Shown here: in pieces, positions 1 to 9,093 of the stretch
Position numbering within the stretch: position 1 is the first letter of the stretch
Layout: every line of letters starts with the position of its first letter
From: Neorhizobium lilium
GTDB lineage: Bacteria > Pseudomonadota > Alphaproteobacteria > Rhizobiales > Rhizobiaceae
Assembly: GCF_004053875.1 (NCBI RefSeq)
Contig: NZ_SBIP01000001.1
Location: 930,001 to 994,000, forward strand
DNA: 64,000 nucleotides
Reading direction: 5' to 3'
Position numbers and translations under genes: made by a program
Notes under the pieces: model-generated
The model's input: the letters and a program-made list of their open reading frames with translations, nothing else
The model's database searches: none
Told to the model about the DNA's origin: nothing

Positions 1-49
1 AAGACTGTTATGTTCCCTTTTTGTTTCCATAACCGGCAGTGATTGACCC

Positions 50-1147
50 ATGAGTGCGATGATGCAGCCCACCGTCCGAAAAATTATCCACGTCGACATG
101 GATGCTTTTTACGCGTCGGTCGAACAGCGGGATAACCCCGATTTGCGTGGGAAACCGCTTGCAGTCGGTGGGTCGGCTGCTCGTGGCGTGGTGGCTGCAG
201 CCAGTTATGAGGCGAGGGGCTTCGGCGTCCATTCGGCAATGCCGTCGATCACTGCCAAGCGCAAATGCCCGGACCTGATTTTCGTGCCCCCACGCTTTGA
301 CGTCTACAAAGCCGTCTCCCAACAGATCTGCGAGATTTTTGCAGAATACACCTCGTTGATCGAGCCACTGTCGCTTGACGAGGCCTATCTCGACGTGACT
401 GAAAACCTGAAAGGCATGGAAATTGCCACCGAGATTGCGCTGGAGATCCGCGCAAAGATCAAGCAGGCGACCGGATTGAATGCGTCTGCCGGGATTTCCT
501 ACAACAAGTTCCTCGCCAAGATGGCGAGCGATCTCAACAAGCCCAACGGCCAGGCGGTGATTACCCCGAAGAACGGACCGGGCTTTGTGGAGTCCTTGGC
601 CGTCAAGAAATTTCATGGGGTAGGTCCGGCGACAACCGAGCGTATGAGGAAATACGGGATCGAAACCGGCGCCGATCTCAAGTCGAAGTCGCTTGCCTTC
701 CTTACCGAGCATTTCGGCAAGTCGGGGCCTTATTTTTACGGCATTGCTCACGGGGTCGATCAACGTCAGGTTCGCCCGGACCGGATCCGGAAATCCGTAG
801 GTGCCGAGGACACGTTCGTTCAAGACATCGACAACCTCGATCTGGCCAAGGCCGAGTTAGCGCCACTTGCAGAAAAGGTCTGGCGCTACTGCGATGCGAA
901 CCGTATCGGAGGCAAGACCGTGACCGTGAAGATCAAATATTCCGATTTCACCCAGGCGACGCGAAGCCGGTCGGTCGCGTTGCCGTTTGCAGGGATGCAC
1001 GAGCTTCTCGAAGTCGCGTGTGGTCTGTTGACCACTGTTTTCCCTTTCAAGCGATCGGTTCGATTGCTTGGAGTCACTCTTTCCTCGCTCACCAACAACC
1101 AAATCGCCGTGGCCGATAGATCACCGCAGCTCGATCTCGATTTCTGA
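50..1147 (+). CDS. dinB: DNA polymerase IV
   Basis: Y-family polymerase that copies past DNA lesions at the cost of accuracy. The catalytic motif HVDMDAFYASVEQ is at residues 14-26 with metal ligand Asp16, and SLDEAYLDV at about 108-116 supplies Asp110-Glu111. A helix-hairpin-helix thumb (GVGPATTERM, near 190) and the little-finger domain follow. At 365 aa the length is normal for DinB; I see no clear clamp-binding tail. ATG at 50 is taken as the start, with in-frame ATGs at 59 and 62 as alternatives. The promoter lies at or beyond the window edge. An exonuclease reading frame continues in the same frame directly after its TGA stop. Confidence 0.96.
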   Translation: MSAMMQPTVRKIIHVDMDAFYASVEQRDNPDLRGKPLAVGGSAARGVVAAASYEARGFGVHSAMPSITAKRKCPDLIFVPPRFDVYKAVSQQICEIFAEYTSLIEPLSLDEAYLDVTENLKGMEIATEIALEIRAKIKQATGLNASAGISYNKFLAKMASDLNKPNGQAVITPKNGPGFVESLAVKKFHGVGPATTERMRKYGIETGADLKSKSLAFLTEHFGKSGPYFYGIAHGVDQRQVRPDRIRKSVGAEDTFVQDIDNLDLAKAELAPLAEKVWRYCDANRIGGKTVTVKIKYSDFTQATRSRSVALPFAGMHELLEVACGLLTTVFPFKRSVRLLGVTLSSLTNNQIAVADRSPQLDLDF

Positions 1148-1177
1148 GCAGTTCCGGAGTTTGAAAGGCAGGTCAGC

Positions 1178-1936
1178 ATCGCTGAATTTTCCAACGCAAG
1201 GGTTCGCGTCATCGATCTGGAGACCGGCGGTAATGGACCGAACGACGTCTGCGAGATCGGATGGCAGGACGTCGTCACCGATGAGGACGGCAGATGGCAG
1301 ATCACGGATGAGCGCGGCGCGTTGTTCGTCAATCCGGGGCGACCGATCTCGCCGGACACAATGGCGGTGCATCATATCCTTGACGCAAATGTGGCTGACG
1401 CACCCTACTGGAAACAGGTTGCCGCCGGCATCCTTCGCCCGGCAGGGCGGATCGATGCGTTGGCGGCCCACCGAGCATCCTTCGAGCAGCGGTACTGCAC
1501 CCCGCGTTTCACCGGAGGCACGCCATGGATTTGCACCTGGAAATGTGCGCTGCTTGCATGGCCGGAACTTCCGCGCTTCTCCAACCAGATGCTTCGATAC
1601 CAGCGGATGCCCGAAGGTCTGGATCATGAGACTGGATTGCCCGCTCACCGCGCAATGCCTGACGCTTATGTCACAGCCCATCATCTGCGCGATCTCCTCA
1701 ACGAACGATCGCTTGAGACCCTTTTGGCGTGGAGCAGTGAGCCTGGCCTTCTGCCCCGCGTGCCATCTGGTCCGGATCGCGGCAAGGGTTGGGATCGCCT
1801 CAGTGATACGACGCTGCAAGAATTCATTCATGATCGGGATGTCGACATCCGGTTTAGCGCACAAACCGAGCTGACGCGGCGTGGAGACCGTGAACAGCCC
1901 CAGGTCGGCGAACCCGCACAACGGACATTTTTGTGA
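1178..1936 (+). CDS. DEDDh-type 3'-5' exonuclease, start codon missing
   Basis: Exonuclease of the DnaQ/RNase T fold. Motif I VIDLETGG begins at 1211, just inside the frame, and the H-x4-D motif is in HRAMPDAYVTAHHL near the C-terminal third. Between the dinB stop (1145-1147) and motif I there is no ATG, GTG or TTG in this frame. The only plausible initiation site is an ATC at 1178, nine bases after AAAGG (1164-1168). A TTG at 1322 would delete motif I. So this is a rare ATC start, a start codon lost by a point mutation, or an extension of DinB by read-through of the in-frame TGA. The enzyme family is clear; whether it is made is not. Confidence 0.72.
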   Translation: MAEFSNARVRVIDLETGGNGPNDVCEIGWQDVVTDEDGRWQITDERGALFVNPGRPISPDTMAVHHILDANVADAPYWKQVAAGILRPAGRIDALAAHRASFEQRYCTPRFTGGTPWICTWKCALLAWPELPRFSNQMLRYQRMPEGLDHETGLPAHRAMPDAYVTAHHLRDLLNERSLETLLAWSSEPGLLPRVPSGPDRGKGWDRLSDTTLQEFIHDRDVDIRFSAQTELTRRGDREQPQVGEPAQRTFL

Positions 1937-2299
1937 TGTGACACGCTCAGACACGGCCACATATTTCCACGAGCGGCCGCGGCGGGCGAGCCATTGAGCG
2001 AGAGAATGAAGAGCATCGGAGTTTTCAGCATCGCGCCGGCCCAACGGGACGGGAAAGCGGGAATTCTCGACACGGTTGGGCCGGAGGATGGGCAGCCGCA
2101 GGAGGCTTAGCATAGCGCCGCAACGCGGAAGGCGGGACCGACTGCCCCGGCAAAACCGTTCCGTAGATCTTCTGCCTACGGTGCCGACAGACTGACTACA
2201 AGCAATGGCTCGAAGCTGTTTTGCGGAGGGGATCGGACTGAACTGCTGGCCGCTTCAGCATCCAAGGACGGAAGCCGCGTGCCAGTTGGCCTGGTTGGT
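1937..2299. other. Spacer with no recognised gene
   Basis: No convincing coding region, RNA gene or repeat was seen here between the exonuclease and the convergent AraC gene. A long minus-strand frame overlaps it but mostly mirrors the exonuclease. Confidence 0.6.
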
Positions 2300-3181
2300 T
2301 CACTGTCCCTCATCACGGTTTGGTGTTACGTCGCTGAGGGGTGATACCCCAAACATCCTGCGGTACTCGCGATTGAACTGCGACTGATTATCATACCCGA
2401 CTTCGAAGGCGATCGTGCCTGCCTTCGAACCACCGAGATGCAATCTGCGACGCGCCTCGTGTAGTCGCAGTCGGGTTCGGAACTGTAATGGGCTCGATCC
2501 TGTTGCCGATTTGAAAGCACGATGAAACGACGTGATACTCATTCCGGTCATTTGGGCAAGGTCGGCAACGCTCAAAGCCTTGTTGAAATGTGCCTTGATC
2601 CAGGCTGTTGCTTCGGCAATTCTGGATATCTGGGTACCAGTTGTCCCGGATTGCCTGACGAGGGCTGAAAGGCTGCCGACGAGAAGCCGGTAATGGATCT
2701 CGCGTTTGATGAGGGGTGCGATTACCCTTATATCCGCTGGCCGATCCAGAAGCCGAACAAGCCTCTCGAAAGGCTCGAGGATGTCTTCGCTTTGTGATGC
2801 CGTTTTGGCACCGGCCGTTTCGCTGATCCCGCCGCGGCACTCTTGTTCGAACATTAGATCCACGATGAGCTCCGCGTCGAGATCAAGGGTCAGCGCAAAG
2901 TGTGGCTCCAACGGCGTTGCCTCGGTGATGTTGGCCGAGACTGGCAGGTCGATGACCGCGACCAGGTAGTCATCGGGGCCCACATCTAACCGCGTACGAT
3001 CCAGAGAAATTTGCTTGCGCCCTTGCAGAACAATGCAGATCCGGGGGTTGTAGAGACTTCGTACCGGTTCCGTGGGATGATCACTGCGGAACAAGGTCAA
3101 TCCAGGTACCGCCGTTGCCTGCTTTGACCCCCGGCAATGCGCCCGCAAATGATCTATCAACCGCCGTTTCGTCGTTTCCAT
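2300..3181 (-). CDS. AraC family transcriptional regulator
   Basis: A 293-aa regulator with an N-terminal AraC-type sensor domain (the RSLYNPRICIVLQG stretch near residues 40-54 is typical of the AraC_N family) and a C-terminal double helix-turn-helix. The recognition region includes LAQMTGMSITSFHRAFKSA and the family signature FEVGYDNQSQFNREYRRMFG close to the end. It is divergent from an SDR oxidoreductase at 3344, separated by about 160 bp. This arrangement is common where the regulator controls the adjacent dehydrogenase, so that SDR is its likely target (inference). No operator repeat was evident in the spacer. Confidence 0.9.
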   Translation of the reverse strand: METTKRRLIDHLRAHCRGSKQATAVPGLTLFRSDHPTEPVRSLYNPRICIVLQGRKQISLDRTRLDVGPDDYLVAVIDLPVSANITEATPLEPHFALTLDLDAELIVDLMFEQECRGGISETAGAKTASQSEDILEPFERLVRLLDRPADIRVIAPLIKREIHYRLLVGSLSALVRQSGTTGTQISRIAEATAWIKAHFNKALSVADLAQMTGMSITSFHRAFKSATGSSPLQFRTRLRLHEARRRLHLGGSKAGTIAFEVGYDNQSQFNREYRRMFGVSPLSDVTPNRDEGQ

Positions 3182-3343
3182 GGAGACTCACGTTAAAGGA
3201 ATTGGAAACGAACTGCAGCACGTCGCGATGGAATTGGTAGGATTGTGCAACACTCTGGAAGTCCTGATCTAAGCGTCATGGTGTGTGGGTCCCATCTTTC
3301 ATGCAAGGCCGCGCGGTCTTGCTCATTTGAAAAGGGAAACACA

Positions 3344-4189
3344 ATGACTGACGATGTATCTGTCTGGCTGATCACCGGCGCCTCATCAGGATTAGGACGA
3401 GCACTCGCCGAAGCAGCGCTCAAGTCTGGCTACAACGTCGCGGCGACAGCCCGGCGTCCCGAAGCTCTGGCTGACCTGGTGCAAAAATATCCCGATCGCT
3501 GCGTTGCGACAACACTCGATGTGACCGATCCTGCGAGTGTCAGAGCTGCGGTTTCAGAAATCGAAAGCGGATTCGGTAAGATCGATGTTCTGGTCAACGC
3601 CGCTGGCTACGGATACTTGGCCGCCATCGAGGAAGGCGAGGACGCGAATGTGCGTGCGCAGTTCGAAACAAATGTCTTTGGACTGCTCGATGTCACCAAG
3701 GCCGTGCTGCCTGGTATGCGCAGCCGTCGAAAGGGAGCGATCGTCAATCTGTCCTCCCTGGGCGGTTTGGTCGCTTTTGCGGCAACTGGTTATTACCATG
3801 CGACCAAATTCGCCGTCGAAGCTTTATCGGAATCACTCTCGCACGAAGTTCAGCCGCTGGGGATCAAGGTTCTCATTGTCGAGCCCGGTGCCTTCCGGAC
3901 AGATTGGGCCGGCCGCTCCATGGTTGAATCGCCGGTTGTCATTGAAGACTATGCAGAGACGGCGGGGAAACGTCGATTGGCTACGCGTTCCGTCTCGGGC
4001 TCACAGCCCGGCGACCCGGCAAAAGCTGCGGCAGCGATCATCAATGCAGTTCAGTCCGAGAGCCCCCCTCTTCGTCTCCTTCTCGGGTCGTCGGCACTGA
4101 AGATTGCGCGTGATCGACTTGATGCCCTTCGAGTAAATTTCGACGCCACAGCCGATGTCACGACCGGCGTCGATTTCCCGGCGATGTAA
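3344..4189 (+). CDS. SDR family oxidoreductase
   Basis: Classical short-chain dehydrogenase/reductase, cytosolic, NAD(P)-dependent. The cofactor motif TGASSGLG is at about residues 10-17, the structural motif is present as NAAG, and the catalytic Tyr-x3-Lys is YYHATKFA with the Ser in NLSSLGG. The 281-aa length fits the subgroup with a long C-terminal tail. ATG at 3344 is chosen because GAAAAGGGAA lies just upstream; an earlier in-frame start at 3245 has no such support. The substrate cannot be read from the sequence. It is divergent from, and probably controlled by, the AraC regulator. Confidence 0.88.
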   Translation: MTDDVSVWLITGASSGLGRALAEAALKSGYNVAATARRPEALADLVQKYPDRCVATTLDVTDPASVRAAVSEIESGFGKIDVLVNAAGYGYLAAIEEGEDANVRAQFETNVFGLLDVTKAVLPGMRSRRKGAIVNLSSLGGLVAFAATGYYHATKFAVEALSESLSHEVQPLGIKVLIVEPGAFRTDWAGRSMVESPVVIEDYAETAGKRRLATRSVSGSQPGDPAKAAAAIINAVQSESPPLRLLLGSSALKIARDRLDALRVNFDATADVTTGVDFPAM

Positions 4190-4365
4190 AAAGATCCGGG
4201 AGAGTTTGTCCTAAGATATGGCGTTGTGCCTGGGTCCGCACGATCATGAGCCGGGTGCCGAAAGAGCTCATCGGCGTCTGTTCCGCAATCGCAGTATTCA
4301 GCAAGCCGCGATCATCGACCGCGTTGGCGCAAATCTTCTAAATTTGCAGCGCTGCAAAATGCCCA

Positions 4366-5356
4366 CTAACATATCGAGCAAATCTCCGAATTTCGCGACA
4401 ATAGATCATCAGGATGTCCTCGGTCATCGGGACCAAACTCTGCGATAAAATCGGAACGGTGACCAAACATCTTTGCGATCGCGCGTTCCAGGTTCTCCGG
4501 CGAGAATTGAAGGACGGCGTTCCGGTCGCTGAGCGGAATATAAGCCAAGGAGTTGCGGCCGGGGACCCGTACCGCTTGGTAAAACCGGAGATCGCGTCCC
4601 GCGCATCTATCATACAATGCGATCCTACCGGCTGCGGACGACCTATATCCGAAGACGATGTAGTCAATTTTGAATGGCGAACTCAAAAGCCTCTCGCCTT
4701 TGTGGCTGGTAATACGCCACTCTTTCTCATGTGACCACTCGCGGCCTTTTGAAAACCAGATTGCGTTGTGCCATCTCTTGTCCTGACGCAGAAAAAAGTC
4801 ACGCGCGAGAACCGGTCTGGAACGGCGGCTGTAGATCACAGGCCTGATTATCATGTCCTCATTGATGAACTCGCCCCCCTGGAGGCACAGCATAGCCGAT
4901 CAGGAGTCCTGAATGTCCTCCCGCGTAGTAGGACCAAAGGAGGTTACTGTTTCCGACCGACGAAAAGGAATGAACGCCCATCATATAGAAGGCATCTCTG
5001 ATGAAACTCGAATTGTTGAGGATCTGAAGCAGTATTTCCTTCGGGAAATCTTTCACCTTTCCATCGACAAAGTCATATCCATCTGCGGTCTGCACAAACT
5101 GCGAAGCGTCCATCTCCGCAATCGCGTGCAGTATTTTTGTGTCTATCTCCCTCCGCTTGAGGGGGCGGATCTCCGGTTGGACATCAAAAGGATCGTTTAG
5201 CTTCGAGGGTAAACTTACCCAAATTCTATTCTCTACGATCGCTGCAGATCGGTAGTCCGCAAAGGTGCAGTACTTGTAGAGGAAACGCGGTCTGCGTTTC
5301 ACCTTCGCAATAAGTTCGAGCGTCTTGGTCGACCTATGATGAAATAATGTTTCCAT
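4366..5356 (-). pseudogene. DUF2971 family protein, frameshifted
   Basis: Two minus-strand frames together make one DUF2971-like protein. The first (start ATG 5356 after TGGAAG) runs through FLYKYCTF, RIWVSLPSKLNDPFD and LLWSYYAGGHSGLLIGY, then stops near 4862. The second frame picks up at the same place with GGEFINEDMIIRPVIYS and the later KEWRI block, ending at 4366. The frames meet in a run of six G on the coding strand (plus positions 4874-4879). Removing one G restores a single protein of about 330 aa. It could be a true null, a sequencing slip or a phase-variable tract. DUF2971 proteins have no firm function; some occur near defence genes. Confidence 0.72.
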
Positions 5357-6015
5357 GCTTCCACAACGTTTGGTCCGCTTTTGCGTCACTACAACAAGGC
5401 TTTTGGCACACACTATAGGATTCGGATCGCGCGTCTGCGTAACGCATGTCAGCTGCCTCCGCAATCTAAGCGTCTATTCGAGCGATTTTCGGTACTGGCA
5501 AATACGCGTTCACTGCATCCCTCGATTGGGAGCGATTTTACGTATTCGTTCGCAAAGCCGAAGAGAGATGCCTGAAGGTGCACTGCGCCCCTTTCTAGTT
5601 CAAAAGGCTTCCCCGCAGAAACTGCGCATATGCTCAGCGAATTGTACCATCATCTATGGCGCTTTAAGCAGCTAAGGTTTTAGGCGTTACCGGTTCTCAA
5701 TCCGAGGCGGCATCGCCATAATCCGCCTTCAACGGATTTAAATTAGCGATAGTCCAAAGCGTGAGCGACTTGGCTATAAGAAATCCGACCTTATTCGTGT
5801 TGAAGCCTGATAGGGAACATATCTTCGCCGTGATGGTGCAAGCAGGTAGAGCACTGATCGCGGTGGGCGCAGATGCGGCAGCCGCACTGCACGGGGCTAC
5901 GCCCCGATCTGCTATCCTCAGGATGTCACAGCGGCGATGATCGAAGCGTTTCGTTAATAATAAATACAATGTCGATTGACGGAGCGCTATCCTAAAAGAG
6001 TACCCAGTCACAACC
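5357..6015. other. Spacer with no recognised gene
   Basis: About 660 bp without a supportable gene between the frameshifted DUF2971 gene and the fic control region. It holds one copy of the T-arm-like motif (5724-5748). No tRNA could be folded. Confidence 0.6.
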
Positions 6016-6077
6016 TGCGGAGATTACACGAAACAATATCCGCATATCTGCGGAGAATACGCTTGCTATTCTCCGCA
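6016..6077. promoter_or_regulatory. Palindromic operator cluster before fic
   Basis: A TGCGGAGAATA half-site occurs at 6049-6059 and its exact inverse TATTCTCCGCA at 6067-6077, giving an 11-bp perfect inverted repeat with a 7-nt centre. A one-mismatch direct copy TGCGGAGATTA lies at 6016-6026, and TCCGCA...TGCGGA forms a further small palindrome overlapping the left arm. The cluster ends 21 bp before the fic start codon. The fic protein has a C-terminal winged-helix-like region, so autoregulation is the simplest reading (inference). Confidence 0.65.
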
Positions 6078-6098
6078 TCCAAGGCTTATCGTCTAGGC

Positions 6099-7241
6099 AT
6101 GTCCTATATCTGGCAGTCTCCCCATTGGCCGAGATTCGAATGGAAACTCGACCACCTTTCATCCAGGATCGCAGCCGTGCGCCTCGATCAGGGACGCCTA
6201 ATCGGCCGCGTCGAAAGCCTCGGTTTTCACACGCGGGAAGCGACGGTTCTGCGCACGCTCACGGACGACGTCGTCAAGTCGTCGGCGATTGAAGGAGAGC
6301 GGCTGAATGAACAACAGGTGCGATCATCCCTGGCAAGACGGCTCGGCATCAATATCGATGGATACGTGACGCCCAACCGCTCGGTTGAGGGCATCGTCCA
6401 TATCACGCTCGATGCCACGATCAACTGCGCGGAACCACTGACGGCAGAGCGACTGTTCCAATGGCATGCGGCCTTGTTTCCGACCGGCCGCAACGAATGG
6501 GGCCAGAAGCTTCGCGTCGGCGATTGGCGTGACGATACAGGTGGCCACATGGAGATCGTCTCCGGCGCATTCGGACACGAGAAAGTGCATTACGTAGCTC
6601 CACCTGCCGATTGCTTGGACGCTGAGATGTCAGCCTTCCTCGGATGGTTCAACGGATCGCATGACCTCGACCCTCTCGTGAAAGCGGCAACTGCCCACCT
6701 TTGGTTCGTCGCCATCCATCCTTTCGGCGACGGCAATGGCCGTATAACCCGCGCAATTGCCGATATGGCGCTTGCACGCGGGGATGGAGGCGCCCAGAGA
6801 CTTTACTCCATGTCCGCGGCGATAGAGAGATCGCGTACGAGCTATTATGAAGCGCTGCAGTCGATCACGAGCAAAGAAGCTCTCGACATCACGAGCTGGA
6901 TCGAGTGGTTCCTGGATCGATTGGGCAATGCTGTTGGCGACACGCTGCAAACCCTCGACAACGTCATGGTCAAGAATAACTTCTGGCAGGCGCATGCAGC
7001 AAGCGATCTCAATCCGCGGCAAGCCAAGGTCCTCAATCGATTGCTAGAGGGCGACTTCGAAGGCAAACTCACATCGACGAAGTGGGCAAAGCTAACGAAC
7101 GCATCGCAGGACACGGCGTCTCGCGACATTGCGGACCTGTTGGCGAAAGATATTTTGCGAAAAGGCGAGGCCGGTGGACGCAGCACGGCCTATGAATTGG
7201 CTCTGGATTTTCCGATAAAACACGCCCCCCGATACGAATGA
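6099..7241 (+). CDS. Fic family protein (AMPylase type) with DUF4172-like N-terminus
   Basis: A 380-aa Fic-domain protein. The catalytic loop HPFGDGNGR is intact at residues 207-215 (His207 is the base). Near the N-terminus SSAIEG (61-66) matches the inhibitory S/T-x3-E-G/N motif, so this is a class II Fic with a built-in inhibitory helix. The first 50 residues resemble DUF4172, and the last 80 or so look like a winged helix (TKWAKLTNASQDTASRDIADLL). ATG 6099 is chosen because DUF4172-type proteins begin this way; an upstream in-frame start at 5976 would run through the palindromes. Known family members transfer AMP to target proteins; the target here is unknown. A small HNH gene follows after 149 bp. 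Confidence 0.9.
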   Translation: MSYIWQSPHWPRFEWKLDHLSSRIAAVRLDQGRLIGRVESLGFHTREATVLRTLTDDVVKSSAIEGERLNEQQVRSSLARRLGINIDGYVTPNRSVEGIVHITLDATINCAEPLTAERLFQWHAALFPTGRNEWGQKLRVGDWRDDTGGHMEIVSGAFGHEKVHYVAPPADCLDAEMSAFLGWFNGSHDLDPLVKAATAHLWFVAIHPFGDGNGRITRAIADMALARGDGGAQRLYSMSAAIERSRTSYYEALQSITSKEALDITSWIEWFLDRLGNAVGDTLQTLDNVMVKNNFWQAHAASDLNPRQAKVLNRLLEGDFEGKLTSTKWAKLTNASQDTASRDIADLLAKDILRKGEAGGRSTAYELALDFPIKHAPRYE

Positions 7242-7390
7242 ACGATCCATTTGCCCGTGCGGGCGCCCCGCCGCTGCTCTGCTGCCGACGCCAGTGCTTT
7301 GTTGAATTTGGCTCGGTTGTCGGCATGTCGTGGTTGGCTATCCAACGGGCGCGGACGCGGTCTGGCAGCCGATAGAAAGATATTAAGTAG

Positions 7391-7720
7391 ATGGCACGTA
7401 AGAACAGAGATGATTTTCCTTCGCGGGACGTCGAGGCGGAGCCCGTAATCTGCCCGCTCTGCGAGAGAGCGATACCCGACGACCAGATCGAGGACCACCA
7501 TCTCGTTCCCAGGAGTAAGGGTGGCAAGATCAAGGTGCCTTTACACCGAATATGTCATAGCCACCTACATGCAGCCTTCACAGACGCTCAGCTGGCGAAG
7601 AAGTTCTCCACGATCTCCGCTATTCTCGATGACCCCTCGATTCAGAAGTTCGTCGGTTGGGTGAAAACAAAACCACCTGGCTTCGATGATGAAGCAAAGG
7701 AGCGTGGCCGTCGTCGATGA
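7391..7720 (+). CDS. Small HNH endonuclease-like protein
   Basis: A 109-aa protein carrying a compact HNH/zinc-finger nuclease core: CPLC near residue 22, DHHLVPRSKGG near 36-46 with the catalytic His, and HRICHSHLH near 53-61. The C-terminal half is charged and has no recognised domain. It is too small for a restriction or homing enzyme with its own DNA-recognition domain. It follows fic on the same strand with a 149-bp gap, so it may share transcription with it. The function is unknown; nuclease activity is inferred from the motif only. Confidence 0.8.
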   Translation: MARKNRDDFPSRDVEAEPVICPLCERAIPDDQIEDHHLVPRSKGGKIKVPLHRICHSHLHAAFTDAQLAKKFSTISAILDDPSIQKFVGWVKTKPPGFDDEAKERGRRR

Positions 7721-8445
7721 AAGTTGGCCAGGAGACTGCGTGCGTTAGTCATGGATTGAAGATCGCCAGCACGTTGTCTGTCCGGTTCAATGCTCTGACC
7801 CTCTCTTCGCCCGATAAAGCGTCAATGCCGCGTAATTCGCCTTGAACGGATATGAACCAACGGTCCTGTTTCTAGAAATTCCCGCGGTGACGAATTTATT
7901 GTGAGCCAGAATCTTAGCCGAGCTGGACGACTGAGTTGAGGCCAGCTCTTGACTGTAGGGTTTTGGGGTCGAGGATGAAATAGCTACCATGAACGCGGGC
8001 CGGCCTCAATGACCGCTTCCGACCCCATGATGGCCATTCAAGGCTTCTGATCCCGCTCAGAGAGCAGACGTTACTCGAAATGGCAATGGGACGGATGGCA
8101 GATCCCCTTCATAGAGAACTTATCGCCCTTGAGGCCTAGCGGGCGGGAACACGATGCACTTGCTGCGTTCGTCCGGGATATCGAGGCGCGCTTGACGTCG
8201 GCGGCACCGCTTAAACGTGCTCGCCAAGAGGTATCCTTTTGAAACCCAACCCCCGACTAAAGCAATCTTCTCACTCGTCAAAGCGGTAGGCCGGCACTCA
8301 TCTGGTGCTGCCCGCGCGTTGGTATGCCTAATGAACTTATTGCCCTTTTGATGTTCCGGTCTTCCTCGCCTACGATCATGCGAGAGGGAATACGGAGCGT
8401 GGCCCGCTCCCGTCTCAAGAAGAGGTTAATTGCCTAAGGTATGTC
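7721..8445. other. Spacer with no recognised gene
   Basis: About 725 bp with no coding region I can support. It contains a T-arm-like motif copy at 7838-7863. No insertion-sequence ends or tRNA were found. Confidence 0.6.
7838..7863 (+). repeat. T-arm-like dispersed motif
   Basis: CGCCTTGAACGGATATGAAC followed by CAACGG. It is one of about nine related copies in the window, all in the same orientation. It resembles the complement of a tRNA T-arm, but no surrounding tRNA is present. Confidence 0.4.
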
Positions 8446-8691
8446 TTAACGGAGAATACCGGCGTCCCGAGCCGCGAGCCGGAACGCGACTTCGGCGGCG
8501 GACGCATTACTGCGGCCCTCGACGGCATCCATGCAGACCCGCTTGGCAATGGTGAAGGATTCACCGCCTCTCTTCGGCCAACAGGTCATTAAATATGCAA
8601 CCGCTTCTCTGCTATTGCGGATGCTCTTAAAGTGATCGCCGGACTCGATGGCAACCTCGATCGGACGGTCCCACAGATCATGGTCCATCAT
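8446..8691 (-). CDS. DUF982 domain-containing protein
   Basis: An 81-aa protein matching the small rhizobial DUF982 family. The diagnostic parts are the early PIEVAIESGDHFKSIRNSRE block (about 10-29), then LMTCWPKRGGESFTIAKRVC (about 34-53) and a C-terminal helix. The family is abundant in Rhizobiaceae, has no assigned function, and is often found alone between larger genes, as here. No signal peptide or membrane segment is present. Two adjacent ATGs (8691 and 8688) are equally good starts. Confidence 0.82.
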   Translation of the reverse strand: MMDHDLWDRPIEVAIESGDHFKSIRNSREAVAYLMTCWPKRGGESFTIAKRVCMDAVEGRSNASAAEVAFRLAARDAGILR

Positions 8692-8889
8692 TCATCTCTC
8701 GTTTCAGACTGTTGCGGAGAACGCCATCGAGTTGGGCTCGTTCCAGCCTAGGGCTTTGGTCCCAGACGGGCCTCTCGTGGGAGATGAATAGCTTTCAGGA
8801 ACATCTGCTCATAGCCCATAGCGGATCTGCGAAGCGCTGGCGTGTTGCTCATCGCCGCTGTCGGAAGAGTCGTTCAACAGGTTGAGTAC

Positions 8890-9093
8890 TTAAATGGGCA
8901 GCGGATCGAGCATTTTTCTCAATTCCAGTGGATCTTTTATGCCGAACAAGAACCAATTCACGAGATCACGAGCGATTTCCTGCGCGTCTGGATGGTCCAG
9001 TGGAATGGATTTATCATCACAGACCTCTTCCAGCACTCTTCTTAGGAGAGCAATATCCCCTGGCTCCAATGTGTCGTGTGACGAAAATACCAT
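8890..9093 (-). CDS. Small conserved hypothetical protein
   Basis: A 67-aa acidic, helical protein beginning MVFSSHDTLEPGDIALLRRV. It has the look of the short rhizobial proteins that pair an LEPGD start with a helix and an ARDLVNWFLFGI segment, but I can assign no name or function. ATG 9093 is preferred; an in-frame ATG at 9153 would add 20 residues of low-quality sequence. It stands alone, 200 bp from the DUF982 gene. Confidence 0.55.
   Translation of the reverse strand: MVFSSHDTLEPGDIALLRRVLEEVCDDKSIPLDHPDAQEIARDLVNWFLFGIKDPLELRKMLDPLPI

Noticed and set aside
1121..2113. Long minus-strand frame with a TSQKCPLCG zinc-ribbon-like piece, recalling TnpB transposases
   Set aside because: It lies almost wholly opposite the exonuclease, whose motifs are far better, and no other TnpB feature is present.
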